Source of the DNA: Campylobacter concisus
Lineage (GTDB): Bacteria > Campylobacterota > Campylobacteria > Campylobacterales > Campylobacteraceae
Reading direction: 5' to 3'
DNA: 64,000 bases
Assembly: GCF_003048615.2 (NCBI RefSeq)
Contig: NZ_CP049263.1
Location: forward strand, 1,860,001-1,924,000
Made by a program: the position numbers and the translations under genes. Below the pieces are notes generated by a model, which saw nothing but the letters and a program-made list of their open reading frames with translations, did not search any database and was not told where the DNA came from. Shown here piece after piece: positions 56,043 through 64,000 of this stretch (the stretch's first letter is position 1; every line of letters starts with the position of its first letter).

Positions 56043-59000
56043 TAAAGATCGACGTGGATATCGTTTTTTATATCTACATGGATTGTCTGAGTATATTTTT
56101 CACCTGTGTTATCATCGGTAAAATTCTCATTTTTAAATTCATACCTTTGATATCCCTCTTCTGCTCCATCAGCTTTATGATATTTTTCATAAAGTTTTAC
56201 GCCACCATTTGCTTGGCTGATCTTTGATAGATAGACATCTATCGTGTGGTTATTATCATCTTGCAAAACATCATTTATAAATACATTTTTCGTACCTATA
56301 CGATAAGCTTCATTGCCAGTTATCCTTAGCTCTTCAAAACCTTTAAATTTGTTATTATAGCCTCCTATATTAGCTTCTACTGTAGCTACATCATAGCCAT
56401 CGCCACCATCCATTTGTAAACTACTGTTGTTTGTTTTCATTGATAAAAAGACATTATCGTCGCCTGCTCCAAGATTTACTTTTAGCTTATTTATAAACCC
56501 GCCATCTATCTTGATAGTATCATTATAAGGGCTTAAATTCCACTCTGATGATTTAACTTCTTGATCGGGTTGACCGGGTGCTCTATAATTTATACGTGCA
56601 TAGTCAATGTCTATATGTGTCTCGTTGTTTCCAGATTCGATATTTACACCCTTTAAGTCAGCAACATCTCCTTTTATATCTAATGTACCCTTTTCAGAGC
56701 GATTTGAACCTATAGTTACACCATCAAGGTATGCCCAACCCAAATTTAAAGTATTGTGTGCAGATGAAACATCGATATCATAAACATCTTTTGGAGTTGT
56801 ACTAGTAAATCTTACAGGTTTGTCTATCACGTTCATATAATCACCAAAATCAAAATTTATCGTATTTACCGCGTCCTTGTCATCTGATGACATATCTAAG
56901 ATCACATCTTTTAGTTCAGCACCTCCGATATTTACAGTATTACTACCACTACCAAGTTTAAATTTACTATTTTCTATTTTGCCAACAGAATTATCCAGAA
57001 TGCTTAATCCTAAAACATCATTGCCAGCACCCATATCTACATTTACTTCTTTGATATTATAAGAGCTACGTATATTAATAACATCATCACCACCATAAGT
57101 ATTGATATCAGTTTTTATTAAATTTACAGATTCAGCACTTAATTCGTCTTTTCCGCTAAGTTTTTCGTCACCAAAATTTATCTTGTTAGTTCCTTCTTGA
57201 TCTAAGCTTCCAAGGATAGAATGACCATATTTTATTTTTAGTATATTTCTACCATCACCTGCAAATTCTATATCAAAAGGATTTGTACTATGATAGCCTA
57301 TAGGTATAGTTACTTCTCTGTCGTTATCCACGATATACTCATCTGCTGATGTGATAGTGTCATCTACTTCAACAATTAAAGTGACACTTTCTTTATATTC
57401 GCCATTGCCCTCAATGCCTTCTGCATTTTTATAAATTTTATTTGTAGGATCAAACTTACCTTCATTTAATCTGTCATCGTCCAGTACTCTTGCACGTACG
57501 GTTAGGTTATTTATATCACCTGCTTTTACATTTATAGTGGCGCTATAATCTTTTAATGGTAGCAGCTCCCAGTTCTTACCATCGATTGAGTACTCAACAT
57601 TATCATAGTCTTTACCATGATCTGCCTTTCCGCCAAAGCCAAAAAAAACTTTTAACATTTTATCGGCGTTTGCTTTATCTACATTGGCTCTTATGCCATA
57701 CTCTAGATATGAGTCATTTCCTGGTTTTTCAGAAACTTCTTTAGTTATGGTCTCTACTCTTAGATCGTTTACTATTTTGCCATTTGGATCAGGCGTAGGT
57801 TCTGGTTTAGGTTCTGGCTGAGGCTCAGGTTGTGGGGCTGGAGCTGGATTTACAGGCTCGACTGGCTCAACAGGCGTAGGCTCTGGCTTAGCACCAAGAT
57901 CGACATTGATACCATTTTTTACATCGATATAGCCTTTGACAGTATAAGATCTGCCGTTATCTTGAAGACCAAAGTCGGCCTCATATCTTGTAAAGCCTTC
58001 TTTTAGACCTCTTGCGTAGTCTGAAAGCTTAAAGCCTGCTAACTCTACTCCGCCAGCTGCCTCCGTAACTGCCAAGATATGTTTGCTATCGCCATTTTTA
58101 ATGTCAAGCATATCATATAGATCTTCTAGTTTTAGGCTGACCTTCTCTTTGCCAGTCACTTGTAGCTCTTCAAAGCTCTTAAATTTATTAAAATCAACAT
58201 TGCCATCGATCACAAGTGTATCGGTCTCGTAGCTAGTGCCACCATTTATCGTAGTGTAGCCATCAAGCTTCATAGCTTTTGAGACGACGACTTTGTCTTC
58301 GCCGTTGCCAAGATTAACCGTCATATCGTTTAATGTACCTGATCTTAGCTCTAAAGTATCATCTGTATCTGCAAAATTCCACTTTGTGGCATTTTCTGGG
58401 TAGTTGCCATTTATCTTTGTATCTTCGACTACTACGTGAGTTTTGTAGATAGTGTTGAGATTTATATCATCTAGGGTAGATGATTTTAAATTTAGATCGA
58501 AATTTAGTGGATTTCTATTTACGTCGGTGCCTGTGTTTGTCTCTGTACCTATGTTGATACCTTTTAAATTTGAGTTTTCAACATTTATGGTGTTGTTTTT
58601 TGATTCAGCGATGATGTGGTTGGCTGAATTTTTGTATGTTGAGTCCATCTCAGTATATTTGATATTTATCTCATCTTTCTCGCCAGAGCCGGTTCTTAGG
58701 TACATATCTGTCATTTTTACATGATCATCTCTTGTACCATTTAAATTTAATACATCGTTTCCACTATCAAGCGTAAAGCCACTTTGATAAGGTTTGGTAC
58801 CTATGTAAGTTCCGCCGTTTAAATTTACAGTGTCGTTGTCTGCGCCAGTTTCGACGTGAAGTCTCTCGTGTCTTCCACCATTTATATTAATGGTGTCATT
58901 TCCGCCTTGGGTTTTGATATTTAGCCAGTTTAAATTTGAATTATTTGAGTTTATAATATCTACTCCATTATTTTTCTCACCATCACCAAAAACTATGTCA

Positions 59001-60229
59001 CTAGGTATCTTTTTATTCTCATCACGGCTTATAGTTGCATTTTCAAAATTTAAAGTGTTATTGCCATTGTTTTTAAACGTAGCATCAAAGAATTTATCAT
59101 TATGAAATTCGCTTGTGATAGTAATGTTATGATCATTATCAACAATATAGCTATTTTTTGTGGCTTTGTTATCTCCTATGCTAACTTCTAGCGAAACGCT
59201 CTCTTTAAAGTAGCCATTATTTTCTACGCCCTTATCTGCATCTGTGAAAATTTTCTCCGATGGATCAAGTGTGCCTTCATTTTGGTCGTGATCGTTTGTC
59301 ACTTCAACACGAACGCTTACTTTATTTATATCGCCAGCTCTTACATCTTTTATCACGCCACTATCATCTAGCTTTTGCCAAGTTTTACCGCCATCTAGTG
59401 AGTACTCTGCATTTTCATAGTCTTTGCCAGTAGTTGCCTCTCCGCCAAATTTAAGCGTCACATCTACCTTTTTATCAGCGTCAGCCTGCGCTACTTCGCC
59501 TTTTAGGTTGTACTCTAGGTATGATTTGTCGTCTGAGCTCTTTTCATAGCCAAATTCTGACTTGTTTTCAACTGAGATATTTTTAACTATATCTTTGCTC
59601 TCGTCAGGTTTTGGTTCTGGCTGTGGTTCTGGAGTTGGCTCAGGTTTTGGCTCTACTGGTTCAACCGGTTTAGGCTGCGGAGTTGGATTTTCTGGTTGTG
59701 ATGGCTCAACTGGGGCTACAGGTGCAATGGCAGAATTTATATCACTATCTGAACCATCAAAAACATCACTACCGCCGCCTTTTACCTCTTGGTTAGTTAG
59801 TTTTACAGCGCCAAAAGTATCTGAAAGTGATCTAAAGCTAGCTGATACATCAGAGCTTTCATGACCGCCATGCTCAAACCTTGTCTCGCCAAGGCTCACG
59901 CCATCTCCGCCTCTGCCACCGCTATTGCCGCCAGCGGCACTCTCTTCGAGATTTGCTAAATTTTCACCTTTTAAAAGGGCTTTTTGTATAGCTGCTACCT
60001 CTTTGTCTGAGCTAAGGTCGTTATTTAAATTTAGAGTTTCACCATCTTTTAGCTCAAACTCTTTGCCGTCGTTTGATGCGATAGTTACCTTTGCACCGTT
60101 TGCTTTAACAACGTCGCCCTCGTATAAACTATCTCCCGCGACAACAACTCTTTCGTTGCCATTTTTGTCTATAACTACTACTTCCTTGGAGCCAAGAATG
60201 TTTTTGATAACACCTACTTTCACAGCCAT
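56042..60229 (-). CDS. LapA-like type I secreted surface protein, internally duplicated (1395 residues)
   Basis: The ATG at 60229 follows a perfect AGGAGG; an earlier frame opening is rejected. A retention module (1-125) resembles that of the giant protein, with an SAAG site at residues 97-100. After a Pro/Glu linker (about 166-209), two similar halves follow, 210-778 and 817-1395, separated by a second Pro/Glu linker. Each half has a Calx-beta-like domain (DVTLKFGGEATTGKDYENAEYSLDGG type), a ladder of GxGND-type turns and a FEEL module ending in a VDL strand. The end is KNDIHVDL. Predicted to be exported by a type I system and held or released by LapG-type cleavage. Confidence 0.85.
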   Translation of the reverse strand: MAVKVGVIKNILGSKEVVVIDKNGNERVVVAGDSLYEGDVVKANGAKVTIASNDGKEFELKDGETLNLNNDLSSDKEVAAIQKALLKGENLANLEESAAGGNSGGRGGDGVSLGETRFEHGGHESSDVSASFRSLSDTFGAVKLTNQEVKGGGSDVFDGSDSDINSAIAPVAPVEPSQPENPTPQPKPVEPVEPKPEPTPEPQPEPKPDESKDIVKNISVENKSEFGYEKSSDDKSYLEYNLKGEVAQADADKKVDVTLKFGGEATTGKDYENAEYSLDGGKTWQKLDDSGVIKDVRAGDINKVSVRVEVTNDHDQNEGTLDPSEKIFTDADKGVENNGYFKESVSLEVSIGDNKATKNSYIVDNDHNITITSEFHNDKFFDATFKNNGNNTLNFENATISRDENKKIPSDIVFGDGEKNNGVDIINSNNSNLNWLNIKTQGGNDTININGGRHERLHVETGADNDTVNLNGGTYIGTKPYQSGFTLDSGNDVLNLNGTRDDHVKMTDMYLRTGSGEKDEINIKYTEMDSTYKNSANHIIAESKNNTINVENSNLKGINIGTETNTGTDVNRNPLNFDLNLKSSTLDDINLNTIYKTHVVVEDTKINGNYPENATKWNFADTDDTLELRSGTLNDMTVNLGNGEDKVVVSKAMKLDGYTTINGGTSYETDTLVIDGNVDFNKFKSFEELQVTGKEKVSLKLEDLYDMLDIKNGDSKHILAVTEAAGGVELAGFKLSDYARGLKEGFTRYEADFGLQDNGRSYTVKGYIDVKNGINVDLGAKPEPTPVEPVEPVNPAPAPQPEPQPEPKPEPTPDPNGKIVNDLRVETITKEVSEKPGNDSYLEYGIRANVDKANADKMLKVFFGFGGKADHGKDYDNVEYSIDGKNWELLPLKDYSATINVKAGDINNLTVRARVLDDDRLNEGKFDPTNKIYKNAEGIEGNGEYKESVTLIVEVDDTITSADEYIVDNDREVTIPIGYHSTNPFDIEFAGDGRNILKIKYGHSILGSLDQEGTNKINFGDEKLSGKDELSAESVNLIKTDINTYGGDDVINIRSSYNIKEVNVDMGAGNDVLGLSILDNSVGKIENSKFKLGSGSNTVNIGGAELKDVILDMSSDDKDAVNTINFDFGDYMNVIDKPVRFTSTTPKDVYDIDVSSAHNTLNLGWAYLDGVTIGSNRSEKGTLDIKGDVADLKGVNIESGNNETHIDIDYARINYRAPGQPDQEVKSSEWNLSPYNDTIKIDGGFINKLKVNLGAGDDNVFLSMKTNNSSLQMDGGDGYDVATVEANIGGYNNKFKGFEELRITGNEAYRIGTKNVFINDVLQDDNNHTIDVYLSKISQANGGVKLYEKYHKADGAEEGYQRYEFKNENFTDDNTGEKYTQTIHVDIKNDIHVDL

Positions 60230-60258
60230 CGCTGCCTCCTTTAAAATCAATTTGACAC

Positions 60259-60264
60259 ATTATA
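60259..60264 (-). promoter_or_regulatory. -10 box of the 1395-residue gene
   Basis: On the minus strand TTTATAATGTG gives TATAAT (plus-strand 60259-60264), 29 bases ahead of the ATG and just upstream of the AGGAGG ribosome site. Confidence 0.55.
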
Positions 60265-60365
60265 AATATTTCCTTTAAATATAAAGTAATGTAAATATGA
60301 TGTTAATTCTTAAGATTACGCTATTGCAGTGGGTTTAAAAATTTAAGTTTGGATAAATGTAAGCA

Positions 60366-60383
60366 AGATCCCAAAAGGGATCT
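60366..60383 (-). terminator. Hairpin downstream of the 468-residue gene
   Basis: AGATCCC (60366-60372), AAAA loop and GGGATCT (60377-60383) form a perfect 7-bp stem just beyond the stop at 60389. It has no good U-run, so it may be a weak terminator. Confidence 0.5.
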
Positions 60384-60388
60384 AAAAT

Positions 60389-61795
60389 TTAAAGATCGAC
60401 GTGAATGTCCTCTTTTATATCTATATAAACTGTGCCTTGATGCTCGCTACCGTCTGCTAAGTGCGTATTATAGGCACTTTCATATCTATGATAGCCATTT
60501 TCTGCTCCGTTAGTTTCGCTAAAACCATTAAGTTTTACAGTACCATGGGCTTCACTAAATTTAACTACATTAGAGCCATTGTCTAAAATGTCACTCAAAT
60601 GAGCCACATCATTGCCATTTAATGTCACATAAGCACCGCTCGTTACTTTTAATTCTTCAAAGCCAGAGACTTTTGAGAAGTCGATATTATTATCAAGTAC
60701 GAGAGTATCATAGCCCTTACCACCAAATATTTGAGTATTATTATCTATATCTGTTCTTGTCATAGTTAAACTAACTGTATCATCTCCGCCACCTAGATAA
60801 AATTTAGAATTTTTTATGATAGCTGATGTCACATTTAAAGTATCATTTTGATTATCTGAGAAGTAAAATTCGTTATTTTTACCATGAAATTCTGAGTCGT
60901 CTATATGCATATTGACCTTGTTATTTCTGCCGTCAAATTTAACGTCACCCATAAATTTTGGCCCAAGAAAATTCATATCAAAAAGCGGTGTGTGGTCTAA
61001 ATTTGCGTGTGAGCCTTTTATATCTATCTCGCCGTCTCCACCGCACACTTTTATATTCATAGTAGTCTTTTCGCCGTCGTTTGCTTCGATAGTAGTGTGT
61101 CCGTTAAAGATAGTGTTGTCCATATTTAGCGTATCTACTTCGTTTGGATTAGTAAAGCTAGAAAGAGAAATTTTCGTATCACCAAAAAAACCCACCCAGT
61201 CGGTGTTGATAGTGTCATTTCCTCCACCAAGCCTTATATCTGCGCCGTTTTTGATCTCAGATCTTTGGATATCTATAACGTCGTTATCTAGACCTGTATG
61301 AATGGCAGCATTTTCCATCGTCGCACCATAAATTTTCACGCTATCATCGCCGTTATTTGTGTATAAAAGCGTATGATCTTTTATGCCGACATTGTTTCTT
61401 ATCTCTATCTCGTCATTGCCAGCCCCAGCGTCAAATCTCAGCCCTCTAACCTCGATATTATCGTGAATTCTTAGCTTGTTGTCGCCATCTCCTGCGTCTA
61501 TCTTGGCATCATTTACGATAGATCTTGTCATATCGACTATGTCGTTGCCATTGTCAAAACGCACATCGTTTGCGCTCGTGGTTGCGTCTGCGATGTTTAA
61601 AATTTGATCCTGCGCTTTTGGCCTCGCGTCTGCCACCCTTTGTCCGTATAGCTCAGCAAGAAAATTCTTGGACTCAAGTATCTCAAGCGACTTTATCTCC
61701 TCTATGATTCTCACGTGAGGGTCATTTTGCCCGCCATTTTGGCTCACGCCACCACTTAAATTTAACCCCTCTTTGTCGGCTACTTCTACGCTCAT
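60389..61795 (-). CDS. Secreted protein with the shared C-terminal module, no retention module (468 residues)
   Basis: This protein starts MSVEVADKEGLNLSGG behind AGAAAGGATT and lacks both the retention module and a Sec signal. From about residue 75 it has the same ladder of single GxGxD-type turns as its neighbours (FDNGNDIVD, IDAGDGDNKL, FDAGAGNDEI, RLGGGNDTI), then GGKGYDTLVLDN, FEELKV and a terminal YIDIKEDIHVDL. The end is therefore the common feature and the likely type I secretion signal. Without an N-terminal anchor it may be released freely. Function unknown. Confidence 0.8.
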   Translation of the reverse strand: MSVEVADKEGLNLSGGVSQNGGQNDPHVRIIEEIKSLEILESKNFLAELYGQRVADARPKAQDQILNIADATTSANDVRFDNGNDIVDMTRSIVNDAKIDAGDGDNKLRIHDNIEVRGLRFDAGAGNDEIEIRNNVGIKDHTLLYTNNGDDSVKIYGATMENAAIHTGLDNDVIDIQRSEIKNGADIRLGGGNDTINTDWVGFFGDTKISLSSFTNPNEVDTLNMDNTIFNGHTTIEANDGEKTTMNIKVCGGDGEIDIKGSHANLDHTPLFDMNFLGPKFMGDVKFDGRNNKVNMHIDDSEFHGKNNEFYFSDNQNDTLNVTSAIIKNSKFYLGGGDDTVSLTMTRTDIDNNTQIFGGKGYDTLVLDNNIDFSKVSGFEELKVTSGAYVTLNGNDVAHLSDILDNGSNVVKFSEAHGTVKLNGFSETNGAENGYHRYESAYNTHLADGSEHQGTVYIDIKEDIHVDL

Positions 61796-62071
61796 ATTAA
61801 TCCTTTCTTAAAAAAATTGACTTTTGGATTTTAATAAGCGTTTTTAAATCACATTGAAATATAAATTATATTAGTTACAAATAAAAAACATCGATATATA
61901 GGTATTTTAAGAAAATTCTAAAAGTAGAGCAAAAAATTTTTAGTCAAAAGAAATTCAAAAATTCTTTGACGAATACTAAATTTTACTTGGCTGCCATGCG
62001 CGGCCAAGCTTTAAAATTTTTGATACTTTAGATGTGATAAAATCCTCTCAAATTTTAAAAAAGGATCAAAT

Positions 62072-63745
62072 TTGAGAAGCGATATAATCAAAAAAGGCTA
62101 CACAAGAGCCCCGCACCGCTCACTTTTACGTGCGACTGGGCTAAAAGACGAGGACTTTGCCAAGCCATTTATCGGCGTTGCAAACAGCTTTATAGAGATC
62201 ATCCCTGGACACTTTTTCTTAAACAAATACGCTCAAATTTTAAAAGATGAAATTCGCAAAAATGGCTGTGTGCCGTTTGAATTTAACTGCATCGGCGTGG
62301 ATGACGGCATCGCGATGGGGCATGGGGGTATGCTATATAGCTTACCTAGCCGCGAGATCATCGCAAATTCTATTGAGACCGTGATGAACGCACACGCACT
62401 TGACGCGCTTGTTTGTATGCCAAACTGCGACAAGATCGTCCCTGGCATGGTTATGGGCGCTTTAAGGGTCAATGTCCCAACCATTTTTGTAAGCGGCGGT
62501 CCTATGAGAAAAGGCCACACAAAAGATGGCAGGCCGATCGATCTTGCGACTGCGTTTGAGGCGGTTGGTAAATTTGAGACCAAAGAGATAGACGAGGCCG
62601 AGCTAAGAGATATCGAGTGTAACGCATGCCCTAGTGGTGGCAGCTGTAGCGGTATGTTTACGGCAAATTCTATGAACACGCTTTGCGAAGCGATGGGTAT
62701 AGCGCTTCCTGGCAACGGCACCATACTAGCGCTAACTCCAGAGCGTGAGGAGCTCATCAGGCAGGCTGCTCGCAGGATCTGCCAGATCGCCCTTGATGAG
62801 AAATTTAAGATAAGAAACATACTAAATGAAAAGGCGATCCGCAACGCACTTGTTGTTGATATGGCGATGGGCGGCAGCAGCAACACCGTCCTTCACATGC
62901 TAGCCATCTCAAGAGAGGCTGGCGTAAATTTAGATATCAAAGAGCTAAACAAGATCAGCCAAAACATCGCTCACATCGCTAAGATCAGCCCAAGCTTGCC
63001 AAACGTGCATATGGAGGATGTCGGCAGGGCTGGCGGTATGAATGCGGTGATAAAAGAAATTTCACGCAGAGATAACGGCATGCTAAATTTGGACAACCTA
63101 ACAGTTAGCGGCGAAACTTTGGGCGAGCGCGTAAAAGCAAGCGACATCAAAGACGAAAGCGTCATTCACAAGGTGGAAAATGCCTACTCTCAAGTTGGCG
63201 GACTTGCCATTTTGTTTGGAAATTTAGCCGAGCAAGGCTGTGTCATCAAGACAGCTGGCATCGTTGGCGAGCGTAAATTTAGTGGCAAAGCGGTCTGCTT
63301 TAACTCACAAGATGAAGCAATAGCTGGAATTTCAAGTGGCAAAGTAGATAAAGGCGACGTCGTCGTCATCCGCTACGAAGGCCCACGCGGAGGCCCTGGC
63401 ATGCAAGAGATGCTAAGCCCTACTTCGCTCATCATGGGACGAGGGCTTGGCGCGGACGTAGCGCTCATCACAGATGGTCGCTTTAGCGGGGCGACAAGGG
63501 GTCTAAGCATCGGTCACGTAAGCCCAGAAGCAGCTGAGGGCGGCATGATAGGCTTGCTACAAGATGGCGACATCATCGATATAGACGTCGATAAATACGA
63601 GATAAACGTTCGCCTAAGCGAAGCTGAGATCGCAAAGAGAAGAGCGGAATTTAAGCCAGTCGATAAGGCGCTAACCTCTCGCTGGCTAAGGCAGTATCAA
63701 AAATTAGTCACAAACGCAAGCAACGGAGCGATATTAGAGGCGTGA
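62072..63745 (+). CDS. ilvD: Dihydroxy-acid dehydratase
   Basis: IlvD makes the 2-oxo acids for isoleucine and valine. The 557-residue protein has the Fe-S cluster Cys in [12 protein letters not shown] (near 112) and [19 protein letters not shown] near 185-203, and [18 protein letters not shown] near residue 470. The length is normal. The start is TTG at 62072 behind AAAAAAGGATC. No other ilv gene is in the window. An RmuC-like gene follows after 45 bases. Confidence 0.97.
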   Translation: MRSDIIKKGYTRAPHRSLLRATGLKDEDFAKPFIGVANSFIEIIPGHFFLNKYAQILKDEIRKNGCVPFEFNCIGVDDGIAMGHGGMLYSLPSREIIANSIETVMNAHALDALVCMPNCDKIVPGMVMGALRVNVPTIFVSGGPMRKGHTKDGRPIDLATAFEAVGKFETKEIDEAELRDIECNACPSGGSCSGMFTANSMNTLCEAMGIALPGNGTILALTPEREELIRQAARRICQIALDEKFKIRNILNEKAIRNALVVDMAMGGSSNTVLHMLAISREAGVNLDIKELNKISQNIAHIAKISPSLPNVHMEDVGRAGGMNAVIKEISRRDNGMLNLDNLTVSGETLGERVKASDIKDESVIHKVENAYSQVGGLAILFGNLAEQGCVIKTAGIVGERKFSGKAVCFNSQDEAIAGISSGKVDKGDVVVIRYEGPRGGPGMQEMLSPTSLIMGRGLGADVALITDGRFSGATRGLSIGHVSPEAAEGGMIGLLQDGDIIDIDVDKYEINVRLSEAEIAKRRAEFKPVDKALTSRWLRQYQKLVTNASNGAILEA

Positions 63746-63790
63746 AAACTAAGGAGCAAAAACACGTTCTCATAATTATTAAGGATAAAA

Positions 63791-64000
63791 ATGCAGCCTG
63801 AAATATATTTTTATGCCTTCATATCTTTGGCAGTACTGCTTTTGGTAGCGATCTTTTTTATCTATTCATTTAGTAGAGATAAGCTCGAGCTAGATAGAAT
63901 TTTAAAGCAAAAAGAGCAAGAAAATCTTGAGATTTCATCAAATTTAGCAAATTTATCATCTCAAAATAGCCAAAATCTACAGCTTATTAGTGAGCAAAAA
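63791..64000 (+). CDS. rmuC: RmuC-like protein, N-terminal part (cut by window edge)
   Basis: Seventy codons follow an ATG behind AAGGATAAAA. One membrane helix (ISLAVLLLVAIFFIYSF) is followed by a charged coiled-coil region (LKQKEQENLEISSNLANLSSQ), the layout of RmuC, a protein proposed to limit DNA recombination. The nuclease-like core would lie beyond the window, so the call rests on topology only. Confidence 0.5.
   Translation, partial: MQPEIYFYAFISLAVLLLVAIFFIYSFSRDKLELDRILKQKEQENLEISSNLANLSSQNSQNLQLISEQK

Overview
This 64 kb AT-rich window, full of AAATTT-type words, reads as a chromosome segment of a Campylobacter-group epsilonproteobacterium. C. concisus or a close relative is my best guess, but it is an inference from gene content, not a database match. 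Supporting signs are the S10 ribosomal operon style, a class Ia NrdB, a cydAB operon preceded by a DUF4492-type gene, a periplasmic aryl-sulfate sulfotransferase and a DctPQM TRAP transporter. Frequent TTG/GTG starts and extended TATAAT -10 boxes without clear -35 boxes also fit.

Layout. 1-4.6 kb (minus): S10 operon rpsJ-rplC-rplD-rplW-rplB-rpsS-rplV-rpsC-rplP-rpmC (the last cut by the window edge), read from a promoter ahead of a strongly foldable leader. 4.8-12 kb: an AAA-type ATPase, an exported DUF3298-like protein and rnhB on plus; on minus a DUF4153-like membrane protein, the secG/deacetylase/frr group, a stand-alone ThiD2-like protein and a BI-1 family protein. 12.2-17 kb (plus): beta-carbonic anhydrase, a large MscS channel, a 52-residue hyperacidic protein and two tandem membrane diguanylate cyclases. 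17-24.8 kb: dctPQM, sodB, an 0.8 kb non-coding structured region, a PatB/MalY C-S lyase, a DIP1984-like protein, a thiol peroxidase with a Cys-rich tail and a helicase remnant. 25-25.8 kb: five tRNA genes with a small entericidin-like lipoprotein among them. 25.9-38 kb: an InaA-like kinase, a PepSY membrane protein, nrdB, a lipoprotein, a nitrilase-family enzyme, pcm, three paralogous 8-strand outer-membrane barrels, recJ and pyrG. 38-42.5 kb: a T4 gp32-like protein followed directly by the cyd operon, whose first gene (DUF4492-like) looks frameshifted. 42.5-44.7 kb: an aryl-sulfate sulfotransferase and a small unknown protein. 44.8-61.8 kb (minus): three consecutive genes for predicted type I secreted surface proteins. 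62-64 kb: ilvD and the start of an RmuC-like gene.

The most unusual part is the 17 kb surface-protein block. The 3642-residue and 1395-residue proteins begin with the same LapA-type N-terminal retention module, carrying TAAG and SAAG sites of the kind cut by LapG-family proteases. The third protein (468 residues) lacks it. All three end in the same C-terminal architecture: a ladder of single, interrupted GxGxD turns, a FEEL module and a terminal IxV-x-x strand. The largest holds seven 99-residue repeats almost identical at DNA level and a 687-bp segment present twice. No secretion ATPase, LapG or LapD homologue lies in the window. The two diguanylate cyclases with intact I-sites elsewhere in the window make c-di-GMP-controlled adhesin release a testable but unproven idea.
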